From NCBI GenBank assembly GCA_028023455.1, contig JAQFVV010006271.1, forward strand, positions 4,312,173 through 4,376,172: a stretch of DNA of 64,000 nucleotides, written 5' to 3'. The translations under genes and the position numbers were made by a program. The notes beneath the pieces are model-generated. The model was not told where the DNA came from. It made no database searches and worked only from the letters and a program-made list of their open reading frames with translations. Of the stretch, positions 25,230 through 37,082 are shown piece after piece; the first letter of the stretch is position 1, and each line of letters starts with the position of its first letter. Source of the stretch: Epiperipatus broadwayi. Lineage: Eukaryota; Onychophora; Udeonychophora; Euonychophora; Peripatidae.

Positions 25230-25478
25230 CTAATCCTCATCGAGTTGAAATAACACTACACCCAGACCATAGGAACTACTATCTGTTTGCACATAAAATG
25301 TTTTATTGAAATCAGGATATATTAAAATTACGTGTTTTAAAAATTTATTCTTAATTAAGTTAAATTCATTATCATGATCTTGGGTCCACGTCCATATCTC
25401 AGCCTTTTTCAACAATTTGGACAAATGTATCGTGTCCTCAGCAAAATTTTGATAGAAACGGTTGTAGTAGATGCACAA
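25230..25478 (-). pseudogene. Ty3 pol: RT connection and start of RNase H
   Basis: Continues pol after a frameshift near the T-run at about 25480-25490. IYYNRFYQNFAEDTIHLSKL is the RT connection, and FYVQTDSSSYGLGVVLFQ contains the first catalytic Asp of RNase H. The frame ends at TAG (25230-25232), after which the same frame continues as RNase H, so this is a simple nonsense mutation. Confidence 0.85.
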
Positions 25479-26310
25479 CCCAAAAAAAAGATTTCAGTTG
25501 TTTTAGAGTTTTTGTTGTGGGTAAGCGCTGAATAGCTGCAATCTTTTCTGGATGGGGTTGGATACCATGCTCATTTATCAAATGTCCCAGAAAAGTAATC
25601 TCTTTAGCAGCTATTAAACACTTCTCCAGATTAATTTTGACATTTTTCAGAGCGCACTCATTAAACAACATTTCTAAATGTTGGAGATGCTCTTCTAAAT
25701 TGTCAGAAGCAATGACAATATTCTCCACATACATGATGACTTTTCTTTTAATTGTTTTGAAAAAATCATGTCCAAACATCTGATTAAGCCAGCACCGCTA
25801 TTAATGAGACCAAAAGGCATCCGTCTGAAAACATACGACTGGCCCTGAAAACGAAATGCTGTGTATTGCTGATCATTCTCATGTAACGGTATTTGCCAAT
25901 AACTAGCTGTTAAATCAAATGTAGAGAAAATTGACCTCTTATGAAACTTAGTTAGGAGCTCATGTACAGGTGGAGGAATGTCATGCTCTGGTACAGTTAT
26001 AGTGTTTAACATGCGAGCATCCAGACATACTCTAATATGGCCATCCTTCTTTACAATAACCAATGGGTTTATGTAAGGAGAAGGGCACTTTTTTATTATC
26101 TCCCACTCTAGCATCATGTCTATTTGACTCTGTACCTTGTCTTTGTATTGGTAAGGAATTGGGTACATTTTCTGATGGAAAGGTTCATTACACTTCAATT
26201 TAATATGATGGGTATATCCCTCTATTATACCAGGGATTTTAGAAAAAATGCTTTTAAAGCTATACATTAATTGATATAATTTCTCCCTTAATTTAGAATC
26301 GACTGCATAA
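25438..26310 (-). pseudogene. Ty3 pol: reverse transcriptase
   Basis: RT blocks are clear: NPLVIVKKDGHIRVCLDARM, motif A STFDLTASYWQIPLH, YVFRRMPFGLINSGAG (motif B), then a frameshift near 25735-25745. Next comes the motif C region as MYVENIVIASDN, followed by LEKCLIAAKEITFLGHLI (motif D/E). The catalytic YVDD pair reads Glu-Asn, so both metal-binding aspartates are lost. Another frameshift, in an A-rich run near 26325-26335, separates RT from the protease frame; the RT frame is readable upstream to about 26310. Confidence 0.9.
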
Positions 26311-26325
26311 ATATGTTCAATTTTT

Positions 26326-26918
26326 TTATTTTATGCTAGCATCAATCAATGTATTATGGATGCATAGTAATTGATTGGAAAGGTTATGCACCCCATATTC
26401 AAAATTAAGCCTTTCCTTCTTACAAGTAAAATTTTTATTATAAAAATCTATTTGACACTCATTTAAAATCATGAAGTCAGCACCTATTATGGTTTCATGT
26501 ATCAATCCAGACATAATAAGAAAAACATGCCCAAACTCTGTATTATTAATTTTGAAGGTAATCCAAACTTGTTTATTTGTTAATTTCGTTCTCTTTCCAT
26601 TTGCTAGAGTTACTTGTATTTGTTTTACTGGCAATGAAGGTATATCACATTTTATGCATACCAGATTTTTATATGTTGACTCTGATAATATGGAAGCTTG
26701 GCTTCCAGAGTCAATTAATGCTTCAATTCTTATACTTTCAATGTTTAAAATAACGACCGGACATTGATATGTTATAGGTGGTTCACCTATAGTAAAGGGT
26801 TCTAAGAAATCAATGTCTAAATCTAAAGTATTTAGCATCCACATCTGATCATTCCCCATTTTGTTAGCACCGGGTCCTTGCAAAGAGGAACTACTATACA
26901 AAGACCTTCTTAGTTTAA
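26326..26918 (-). pseudogene. Ty3 pol: aspartic protease
   Basis: The open frame contains IRIEALIDSGSQASIL, with the Asp-Ser-Gly active-site triad, and HETIIGADFMI, the Ile-Ile-Gly-Ala-Asp strand. Both are typical of retrotransposon proteases that cleave Gag and Gag-Pol. The domain looks intact. It lies in the -1 frame relative to gag and overlaps the gag end at a slippery sequence. It is cut off from RT by a frameshift just downstream, so it is counted as part of a broken pol. Confidence 0.85.
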
Positions 26919-28603
26919 CTTTTTATCAGTTGATTTTATATTGGGTCTTTTTAAGATTGTGATAACACTACTAGTAGAGGGTTGATTATTTTGGGTTTCT
27001 ACTTTATTCCTAAAGTTATCGAACTTAACTGTTCTTCTATTATATGGGAATACCCTATCCCTATCTCTAGAGCTATATTTTCTTTTTAAACTTGTTTGAA
27101 ACCTATGGTTATTATTACTAACGTTAACATTTGACAATAGATAGCTAGGTTTCTCTCTATTGGATTTATATCTATTGTCCAGAGATGTCTCTGTAATCTC
27201 TAGCGCATCCAATATTTCTGATACTTCCTCTATGGAATACCTATCAGCAGCAATTAGTAGTTGCTCTACATTCCTAGGTAAATTGTGTTGCACTATTCTA
27301 ACTATTTGTCCTTCAGACAATGGACATGCCATGAGAGTCTTTAAACGGACAGCCTGGCTTCTAAAGAAACTAGTATAACTACCCCTACTGGAGTGATACT
27401 TTTCCTGCGTGATTTGGAACCTAATGCTGTCTTGTTTATCGGCATTCCAAAAACTTCCTATAATTAAAAATCGAAAATCTCCATAAGTACTTGGCCTTTC
27501 AAACAACGATTGCCACCAGTCTTTGGCAGTCCCACCTAAATGGTTGCTACAAATAGCCAACTTTTCTTTTTCGGTTAGTACACATATCGAGAATAGCTCC
27601 TCTAAGCTATTGAGAAACTCCGACGGATTTTCCACAAAATCTCCTCGAAATGGCTTCACTCTTATGAATCTTAAGGCCATTGAGCTATTTGACCCTCCGT
27701 CATCATTAGCACTTTCCCTAGGTGGTCGGATGTCTACTTCCTTGACATCAGTATGTTCTAATGGGTGGTTTTCATTTTTTTCTAAAAATTCTACCTTACC
27801 TATTGAGGATGGAACTATCTTTTCCTCAAACCTATTATATAATATTCTTTCCCTACCTAAATCTATCATTTGGCCACTTATAGGTTTCATCTCTTCTATT
27901 TGTTTACAGACTTGTTGAAATCTCTCTTCAAAATTTATTTGCCCTATCACTTGCTCTACATATAATTTTTGCTCCTTTCTGAATTCATCTAAGTTTTGGT
28001 CCACTAGGTCTTTATATTCATGATTATTTTTCTCTAACTGTTGAGCTTGTTCCTTTACATCCTTTTGTAATTTCTTCATATTTTCCCCAACCTTTGACCT
28101 GTATTTATGTTCCTCAACCTTTTGCATATTCCCCAGATCCTGTAATTTTTCAATCAAAACCTGCTCTATATCTGTCTTGGACTCCATCCTATCTTGCACT
28201 ATTAAATCCCTAAACCTTTCAACTAAATCTTGCTCCTTTTCATTCCTTATCACTATTCTATTTTGTACTATCTCTTCTTTTATAACAGTAAAACTTTCAT
28301 CCATATGCCCTATATGCTCCTGTATTTCATCAATTCTACGTTCCACCTTTATTTTATTATCATCAATCTTTTGATTCAATTTGTTAGCATTGACTTGACA
28401 TCGGTTGATTGAATCTTTTATTTGCTTACTTAAACCTCTGATAGTCAACTTGGAAAATTCCTCAAATCTATTCTTTAATAATTCTTGATTTTTGTACTCT
28501 ATATTCTCTACTTCATGTTTTAAGGACTCAAAGACCCTTTCGTTATTATCTAGTCTCAGTTCTACCTGATTAAATTTATCTTGTACTTCTCCCTTAAGGT
28601 CTT
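26910..28603 (-). CDS. Ty3 gag, main part
   Basis: The frame is open from just after a frameshift at about 28620 to the stop at 26910. The first 220 or so residues are highly charged, heptad-rich coiled coil. A capsid-like region follows with FRGDFVENPSEFLNSLEELF, DWWQSLFERPSTYGDFRFLI and LLIAADRYSIEEVSEIL. A basic, Arg/Lys/Asn-rich tail follows (SLKRKYSSRDRDRVFPYNRR). No CCHC zinc knuckle is present; the basic tail may serve for nucleic-acid binding. The protein would assemble the virus-like particle. The real N terminus lies in the adjoining upstream frame (28604-29089). Confidence 0.82.
26913..26919 (-). promoter_or_regulatory. Putative -1 ribosomal frameshift heptamer GTTAAAC
   Basis: On the minus strand, gag is read ..AAG TTA AAC TAA. 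The string G TTA AAC sits in the gag frame immediately before the gag stop (26910-26912). Slipping back one base gives GTT AAA CTA AGA and continues in the protease frame. GUUAAAC is a known functional slip site in other systems. Its use here is inferred. Confidence 0.6.
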
Positions 28604-29089
28604 CTACCTTCTGGAGGTCTCCTTAAATTTTATCTCTAGATTTTCATTGGTTTTATTCAAGCTTTCATTAAGAATATCTAATTTTACCTTATTATCTTTT
28701 ATATTTTGAATTATACTGTCATGAAGATTTTTAAACTTTATATCACTATCTTCATTATTCTTATTCGTGCTTTCATGAAGATTTTTAAACTTTATATCAC
28801 TATCTTCATTATTCTTATTTATGCTTTCATGAAGAGCTTTAAACATTTGGGATATTTGAGCCATTAAAATACTCTCTACTTCCTTTTCAGGCGCTTTTAC
28901 CTTTTCTTCTTCTATTTCACTTTTCACCATCTCTTTCACCCCCTCTTCCATTTTACTCTCTACCTCGTGAGTATCATCTACCAACGTTTCCCTTTCACTT
29001 AAGTTCTCACGTTCTCTTTCCTCTGTACAACCATTATCAAGCATAGACTTAGACAGTTCCATTTCTACATTACTATCTTGGTTATCCAT
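28604..29089 (-). CDS. Ty3 gag, N-terminal coiled-coil part
   Basis: An ATG-initiated frame of 161 codons starts at 29089. It is acidic at first, then has four 18-residue repeats of the type HESINKNNEDSDIKFKNL (DNA period 54 bp, plus strand about 28635-28835), predicted to be coiled coil. A single-base frameshift at about 28618-28625 separates it from the rest of gag, whose upstream frame is open exactly to this point. Joined, gag would be about 730 residues, long for a Ty3 element. A mutation is the simplest explanation; there is no obvious slip site. Confidence 0.75.
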   Translation of the reverse strand: MDNQDSNVEMELSKSMLDNGCTEERERENLSERETLVDDTHEVESKMEEGVKEMVKSEIEEEKVKAPEKEVESILMAQISQMFKALHESINKNNEDSDIKFKNLHESTNKNNEDSDIKFKNLHDSIIQNIKDNKVKLDILNESLNKTNENLEIKFKETSRR

Positions 29090-29722
29090 TTTTTTTAATA
29101 TTATTGTTTTTCAAAATCTAGTACTTCTAGTATATTTCTATTTAATCTCATAAATAAGTTCCCTACCAGCTTCTTCTATTCCCATACAATCGTCACCTCC
29201 AATATCCATAGACAGTATCTCCTACTCCCTACAATATTTCATCTTAGACAATAATAACAACAATAATAATTCAAAATCATGTGTCACAACATCATCCTCT
29301 ACATGCATGATTCACAGATATTTTTGCACATTTTAAAACATTTCAAATATCTCTTCAATATTTCACTAATTGACATGGTCATAATAAATATCCAAATAAT
29401 CATTAGCCACATATGCATATTTCAAAAATTTGATTTGCCAAGTCTTTTATAATAATGTAGTATTATACTTTTAAATAATCAGATCATCCACCACTTAGAA
29501 TTGCAATTGTTTGAATCATAAACACTTAGCTCTATAATAATTAAATCCTAAATAACCATTACTATTTTAAAATATTAAATCATCACATTACTGTTGATTG
29601 AATATGATGCCCCCACTAACACATCTCAAGCCCCTAAAGTTGGCACATCACAATCTACCTATTTAACCTTCCCATTCCATGTAAGCCTATTATACTCTCC
29701 TCATTTTAATACTCGTGCCCAA
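29090..29722 (-). other. Ty3 5' untranslated leader
   Basis: About 630 bp between the PBS and the gag start codon, without coding capacity. A degenerate copy of the LTR end, aacacat..aagcccctaaagttgg, lies at 29618-29662, so the leader contains a partial duplication of the terminal LTR sequence. Confidence 0.6.
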
Positions 29723-29738
29723 CACGTTGCCGGCGCCA
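29723..29738 (-). promoter_or_regulatory. Primer binding site
   Basis: The minus strand reads TGGCGCCGGCAACGTG three bases after the LTR end. TGG pairs with the CCA end of a tRNA and the rest would pair with its acceptor stem. The tRNA identity was not determined. Confidence 0.75.
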
Positions 29739-29741
29739 CAA

Positions 29742-32700
29742 TCTACCCTATTTCTAACACATAAGGCACCTAAAGTTGGGGGCCACAATCTGCCCTTGTC
29801 ATCGCGTGTAGCTCCACTTCACCTCAGGCCAATCACTTTGAGGGCCATAATCTAACTGCCCCGTTCCCGCATCTCCACTTCCCCCAAAATAAATATAATA
29901 TAGTGAAAATCACCTAACTGGGTTCTAGCTCTAATAATTAATGAAATATTCAATTAAATGCTTTACTAGCTCAAGTTTCTTAAAATTAACTTAGGTTCTG
30001 TTTTAAACTAACTCAAATAAATATTCAGGAATTCATGAGACTAGAAGTGGAAATACGGGTGACAAGGTAGATTACATTGAGACAATATCCCACAGGATAC
30101 CACCTCAATGGCATAAGAACACTATCCCCCCTTATACTACTATTACACATAATAACTACATAGTATTCTTATGACTTCCGCAACTTCTAATCACTAAGAC
30201 TCATTTAACAATTAAAGTATTAATCTTTTATCTCTAATAATAATAATAGTAATCATCTAGCTCAAATGAAATAATCTCAGGTTCTTAAATTTATTCGTAT
30301 GTTAATAACATATGGTAGCAAAATATGATAAGGGATTTTATGTCATAATCTACTACTCTGAAATTAGATTAATAATAAAACAATAATAATCACAATCTTC
30401 ATTGCTTAATCCAACTAGTACAGCTTTTCTTTCATCGCAAATTTATAACCGTAATAAATTAGTTAATAATCTAATATCCCCTTTTTTATCTTTAAGTAAT
30501 AAAATAAATTAATAAGTGGCAGTGTTTAGATAATCTGATAAATAAAGCAAGTGGCAACTAATAGCATATAATTTAGCAAAATATTATGATAATGGATTGA
30601 TGACCAGTAACGCAATGCAATTTTATAATTATTTAATTACAAGAACATCAATAAATATTTAAGATTAAACATACTTCTCTATTTATCTTTTGTGCAAACA
30701 ATCATATACTTAGTTTAATGGTTGTGAACATACCCTGTGAATTCATGCAATGATGTAGAGAAAACAAAACTCAGACACAAGTTTTAATAAACAAATTTTA
30801 AAATTTTATTAACATCAATAAAAAATAAATAAAACAAACAAATCCATCTACATCTATTTACAAGGGATATCCTCATTTTTCTTTACACTACAATAGCTGA
30901 ATTATACACATTTATATTTCTTTTATCGTTAATTAAACTTATTATGCCTTTTAAAAGTTATTTATTTATTTCTCATTAGGTTTATCATATCACTTATTTT
31001 AACTATTTTATGGGTAACACCATTCTTTACCTTTTAATATTAAAGTTACTGTATTATAAATTATCTATGTGGATAAACATCATTTATAACATCATAATTT
31101 TACAATCAATATGGTTTTTAAAAGAAAATTACATTTTCTTGTAACTTTATATAAGTCACTCCGCATATTATTCAAATATTATTATTACTTTTAACGTTTG
31201 TTCTCCAATGCTCGTAAACTATAATACGTTTATTCCATAAGCCATACTCATGTATAATACTATAACATGGGTTTAATTATCACCTGTTACAGTTTCACAT
31301 ATACTATAATTATCGAATGTTATTGTATTTTTTAAATATGCAATACTTATATTTTTTAAAATATAATTAACAATAAGAAAACGTGAAATTATATTTAATA
31401 TTTTTGTATATTTCTATTTGGATATACTTTTATAAAATTATAGTTCATTTCTTAAAAAAGAATTAAAATAATTCTCTAACTCCTTCCCTTCTTAGGATAT
31501 CTGCATCTTTCTTTCAATAATCATAATCTACTCTTCGTTAATACTTAACTATTCTTATTCCAAATAATAGCATGACATACATTCTAAAATATCTATTGTT
31601 TCCCTTTTAATAGACTTATCATATAACGATGTAGTTGCAAGAAATACAGATAAAGATAGCGAAAGATGTATAGGATATCGGGAAGATAGATAGATAACTT
31701 ATCCGCAATATACTTCAAAAAATGTATGGAACAGTGTGAATAGGTCCGACATTCATTGTCTAATAACCTTGGCGATAAGCATGATGTGGCAGCTATTTAC
31801 TCAGCTTTACCAAACATCTAGTACGACTCACAAGAAATATATAAAATACCACTGTCCAAGACAACATGTGTACCAGTCGTAGGGCTTTGTTAACTACGCT
31901 GATTAACATCTAAAACTACTTATTATTTCACTCCCTGTAGCATCCTAGTTTTTAATACATCCTCTTGGTTTCCGAATCACCACGTACTACCAAGTCACTA
32001 CCCAAACTATCTCTCGAGATTTTTACTGTATCCAACATCGATAAAATACTAACTACTTTTTAAAACAATAAACAAAATTCGCTAATATAAAACATTTCCC
32101 TATTCCATAAGAACAATTTGTCTTGCTTTATTACACTGTAGGTTCAACATCTACGTTTTGTTAAAATAACATTTAAATATCCCAATCGGAAAATTAACAG
32201 AAAATATCACATAACCATCGGTTATATTGAACTATATTAATAACACATAAAATGATTATCGTATGCATATTTTTAAAAATCTAATCACATCTCAAAGTGT
32301 TTTAGAGTGTTGTTTTCAAAAATGCGTTTTACAACAATAATAACAATAAAACTTTTGCGCTACATTCATTCGATTCTCAGCTGATCTAAATAAATAAAAC
32401 ATACATTATATATCATTAATAATTATAAATGTTACCAAAAACAATCTTTATCTTCCTATCAGAGTTCGTAGTAGGCTTCTTTCTCTTCGAGCATCGCAAA
32501 TATACAAATTTCCACATACATACAATTTTATTTTAAAATTCAAAATCAAAACATATTATTTCATATAATGTTATATTACGAATTAATGTATTTTGTTTTC
32601 CCTATCGCTATCTAAAACTTAATGTTTAACTTAGATTAGTAAAGAAAATAATTCAAACCATAATCACATATTTTTCTGACGGTAAATCTTGGTTAGTCCC

Positions 32701-34235
32701 ATAATATTTATTATTTCTTCTTTTGTCCGAATGTTCTCCTTTCTGCTTATTAAAGTTTTAAATAAATTAGTTCATTTAATAAACTGTTTAGACGATCTTT
32801 AGTTTTAGTGTTTAATCCAAAATTATTAGAAAACATTTTATTTAGTTATCCCACGAAGCTTTTTAATGTTCTGGCGAATATTACCTCGGCACGTTGATGC
32901 ATCTTTATTTCTAGTTAAACTACAATTATTTAATAATTACGGTACCAATTGCATTTTCCATGGATCCAATATTTTATATTTCTCTTCTGTAAAATATTTT
33001 TTTTTCTTTAGGCAAGTGTTTTCCTTGGTAAACTTCACTTTCATTCATTATTATTTTATATACACTACTTCCGATCTTTAACTATTTTCTAGAGTATTTT
33101 CTCAAGTCATCTTAAAGAAAGCAATTCAAACTATTTCAATATTAAAATTCCTTTTGTCCATTTATTCTTATACGAATAATACTTATTTTTATTTTCCATT
33201 ATCTTCATTAACTTTGCGCACAATGTCCTTTCATTGATTTTATACGCATGAAAACAGCTTTCATAGTGATACGCTATATAAACTATATCAACGAATAACA
33301 TTAACATATTTGGAATATTATAAAATTTACAACTTGGTTTTAAGAATCTATCCATTTTCTATTGAAAACTCCGATTATATTTCGATAGAATCCACTGGCA
33401 GGTTACTGTAAAGTTAGTGAAACATTACTATGAAAAACTTTTTTTTTAAAATTTTATTCTAAGATTCTTTTCGGATGATTTTTAAATTGTCAGTTGGTTT
33501 CTTTCAAAGATATTATTAAAATTATAATAAAATTGACTAATAAATTGAAGAAGAAAAAAAAATTTTTAGAGAGCTTAAAATTTTACCTCTGCTCTGGAGT
33601 CAACACATTTTTGTTCTCCCCCGTTTATACAATTAGTTGGCGTGATTTTGGTTGTCTGCCAAGATCTATTTTTTATTGGTCAATCCCTACTTGGATTTAT
33701 AAACAATTTCTAAAGTTTTAAAATCATGACGTAATAGACTTAAATGTTAACTCATTATTATTTTTAAATCAATTATTATCTATTACAATTTAACTACCTT
33801 TAAAACAATTTTGAAACAATAATTAATAAAGGTGTATACTACTTATTTTTATTATGATGTGTGACAATTCCATCCACTTCTATAATATACTATTTAAATA
33901 TTTTAATTATTAGTATTAATTTAAACCGGTGCTTATACATAGAATATTCCAGACAGTCACATAGTCATTTCCGGTGTTTAGTCTAATTTTATCTGTCTTA
34001 ATAAATTTGCTACTTATATTATATAAAATAATTATATAAAATTTTGAAAAACAATTTAGAAAAATATAGAATTAGATACAATTCTCACCATCACAATATT
34101 TATTATTAAATATATCATATTAATCTTTTACTGCTTAATATAGTCTATAATTTTAAATACTATATAATATTAATTTTAAATTTTTTTTAGTAATTGACCA
34201 TTTATAACCATCATTGACCTATAGAAAAGGGCACA
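29742..34235 (-). repeat. 5' LTR of the Ty3 element (4494 bp)
   Basis: Colinear with the 3' LTR, with scattered substitutions and short indels. On the plus strand it starts tctaccctatttctaac and ends tagaaaagggcaca. It would carry the promoter in element orientation (TGTGCCC start at 34235), but no specific TATA box could be singled out in such AT-rich DNA. The right flank is gtatatataatc, a short remainder of a TA tract. Confidence 0.92.
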
Positions 34236-36300
34236 GTATATATAATCAGTTATTTTGCAATTATTACACTTACACTTGTTTTGGATTAGTGTGGTCATTG
34301 TAGTATTAAATAGTATTTCATTCCACTATATGCATTAGCTTTAGCTAATATCCAAACATTAGGTAGTGTTTTCATAAATATAATATAAAACAAATTGTTA
34401 ATTTAACAATCCACATTAGTTTTATAATATTCATATCAATCTTTATGTTGATGTAGTAAACATAAAGTCCAAACAAATAATTTCTTCTTTGGAATAGAGA
34501 CTGATAAACAATGCAGTTCAAATTAAATGTTGCATTACATAAAGCATTCTTAAAATCCTTCGTAGTTATAATTTAGTTACTTAGTTTTCATTCCTTTTAA
34601 ATTCATTGTTGAATGATATATACTGTTATAAATTTAGTTTCTTCATTCAATTCCATAGAAGAACATTTCCCATTAAAGAGGCAAATGTTTAGTTTGTTGT
34701 CCACTCAGACATCATTTTTGTGCAGTATACTAAAATGACTAGTTTTGAATTTACATCCTGTGCAATCCTTCAACCAGTTTAACAAAAAAAAAACTAATCA
34801 ATTTTTAACATAAGTGTATTTATAGGGGCCTGTCATATAATGAATGATGTGATAAATTTTATCCAAAGTTCTTTCCTTTTTGAGATTTTTACAGGAATAT
34901 TATGTCACTGCCATTGTGATATGATTTAATCAGGTGATATTTTGGAAATTTTCTAAGTGTATAGCACTAATATTTGTGATCATTTAATTTTTTCCAAATT
35001 TTACACAAATATTCTTTCAAAGTATTAAATACAAGATAACATTAATCAATGATTAAAAAAAAATACTTATTTTTTTTATAAATAAAATAAATTACTTATA
35101 CTATTAAAACATTAAATTAAATGTTTTTTTTTTCCTTTTCATGTTATTTTTTTTTAAAATCCATACCATACATAATAATAAGCCTACTATAATAATAAAT
35201 TTATTCATAGCAATTTTATGAAGATACCTTTTAATTTTCTAATACATTCTACCACATAAAACATTCATGAATGCCTCCACATTCTTGAATAATATGGTAA
35301 AAATCTTATATTATTATTAAGTATATTTTTAAGTCATCTAGTTAAAATAATGAACTTACTACCACATCCAAAAATATGTTTACCTATTTTATTCTTGTTA
35401 AAATCATATTTTTTATTCTAATATTCTTTCAAACTTAACATCATATGATTGTGTATCTTTTTCAATGAAATTTATTTGTGATCAAACAAACTTCCTTACA
35501 TATATTTTTTATGATGCTGCATGGGAAAACATATTGGATGAATTTAAGAATTTAGTTTACTAGATAGAAAAATAAAATACACTAATATTATTTTTAATTA
35601 TTTTATATGTAAGAGTAATAAGTTAAAATATTTGCTTTATTGATGTCAATATTTTTTTAGAAATAATTGCTGTGACTCTTTATTTTGACAGTAAAACATT
35701 ATTATAATAGATATTACATTATTATTTCCTTGACACCATTTCTTCTTTTGGATTTATTCATATTAGGTATTTAATTTTACTTATGTAAAGTAATAATAAA
35801 TTAACCAATCATAGAACCTTTAAATAATTTCGAAGGTATATATGTTGTTAAGTGGTTAATTTGTTAATCATTTCTGTGATTGTTATTTCTTTAAAGAATA
35901 AATATTTATTTTTCGTTATTAAATTAGCTTTTTTCATAATATTCATTAAAAATATGAATTTAAAAAAAAGCGAATGCTTTCTTAAAATAATATATAAACA
36001 TGAAGAAAAAATGTTGTAATTAAACAAATAATCAGAACCATGGAAATTATTTTTATTGGAATAATTATTAATTGTGTACTATTTCACTTTACTGATAAGT
36101 ATATTTGTTTAAATAGCAATTTAAACAATAAATAAAATCTTGGAAATTTAAAAATTCAACATATAATAACAAAAATGACAAGAATTAAATCCTATAATTT
36201 TATAGATGCATTTCTCTTTCTTTTTCTTCTCTTACTGAAGAGGACTTCTTGCTTTTTATTATTATATTTTATTAATTTACTTTATTTCCAAAATTTTAGA
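34236..36300. other. AT-rich DNA, no gene seen
   Basis: About 2 kb without recognisable genes or repeats, apart from homopolymer-rich patches. Confidence 0.5.
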
Positions 36301-36326
36301 CACACACACACACATATATATATATA
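36301..36326. repeat. Compound (CA)n(TA)n microsatellite
   Basis: About eight CA units pass into TA units immediately beside the 3' end of Penelope copy A. Confidence 0.9.
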
Positions 36327-36416
36327 AAGTAAATATTTTGCGGGTTCATCCGTGTTTAAAACTTTTAATATTAATATACTGACGTTTCGACTTTGTCACA
36401 CAAGCCATCCACAGAG

Positions 36417-36860
36417 TTATAAAAAGTAGAAAGACGGTTGTAGAGGCGCTACAATCACTGATTTGAATAAAATGTTAAAATTCCACCAATAGCAAAAAAT
36501 GTAAAATTTAGGAATGTTTTTTAAAAAAATCTTTCCAAATAGGAGGAAGTTTACATGTATCATATCGCTTATTGATACAATCTGGTCTTTTAAATATCTC
36601 AATGGCTTCTCTAATTTTGCATTGGTAGAGATTATCACATCTGGATATGATCCTGGTACTAGAAAAATCAATTTTATGACCTGAATCTATAGTATGGAGT
36701 GAGAGTGCTGATGATGATGAGTGTTGTTTAACTGCATTAGCATGCTCATCTCTCCTAACGCTGATGCGATGATTACTCATACCTATGTAAGAAGCTTTAC
36801 AATTTTACATGAGTTTTGATAGACACCATGAGATTCAAGAGGGATTGAATCCTTAGGCTT
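36417..36860 (-). pseudogene. Penelope copy A GIY-YIG endonuclease
   Basis: GVYQ (the GIY-like strand) and ASYIGMSNHRISVRRDEH (the YIG half with Arg and His) are separated by a one-base deletion in the T-run near 36806. The remainder runs through SALSLHTIDSGHKIDF and CKLPPIWKDFFKK. It matches copies B and C. The nuclease would nick the target DNA. Confidence 0.82.
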
Positions 36861-37082
36861 GGTTATTATATTGCTGATCTTTTGATAAGCAGAAAATGAT
36901 GTATCTATATTATAGCGGTTTAATATACGTCCGATACTGTCTGTAGTTCCTTTTACATATGGAACACAAATCCTAATAGCTGATTTATAATCTTTTTGTT
37001 TCCTATTTTTTTTCTATTTTGGGCTTGAAATAAGGCTTTTTTTATAAATTTGTAATTATAACTATTTGCTAATAAAACAGTA

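Larger units (their letters stand above)
18978..34235 (-). mobile_element. Ty3/gypsy-type LTR retrotransposon with 4.5-kb LTRs
   Basis: A complete structure is visible. LTRs at 18978-23443 and 29742-34235 flank an internal region (23444-29741) with PBS, gag, protease, RT, RNase H, integrase and polypurine tract in that order on the minus strand. RNase H before integrase identifies the Ty3 order. The integrase has an HHCC finger, a DDE core and a GPY-type end but no chromodomain. No env-like frame or dUTPase was found. The internal 6.3 kb is ordinary for the group; the LTRs are several times longer than usual. The two LTRs differ by a few percent by eye, so the insertion is not brand new. Pol is broken in several places. 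Confidence 0.93.

Noticed and set aside
27160-28412. Plus-strand frames across the Ty3 gag region
   Set aside because: Antisense shadows of gag, which has clear domain logic on the minus strand.
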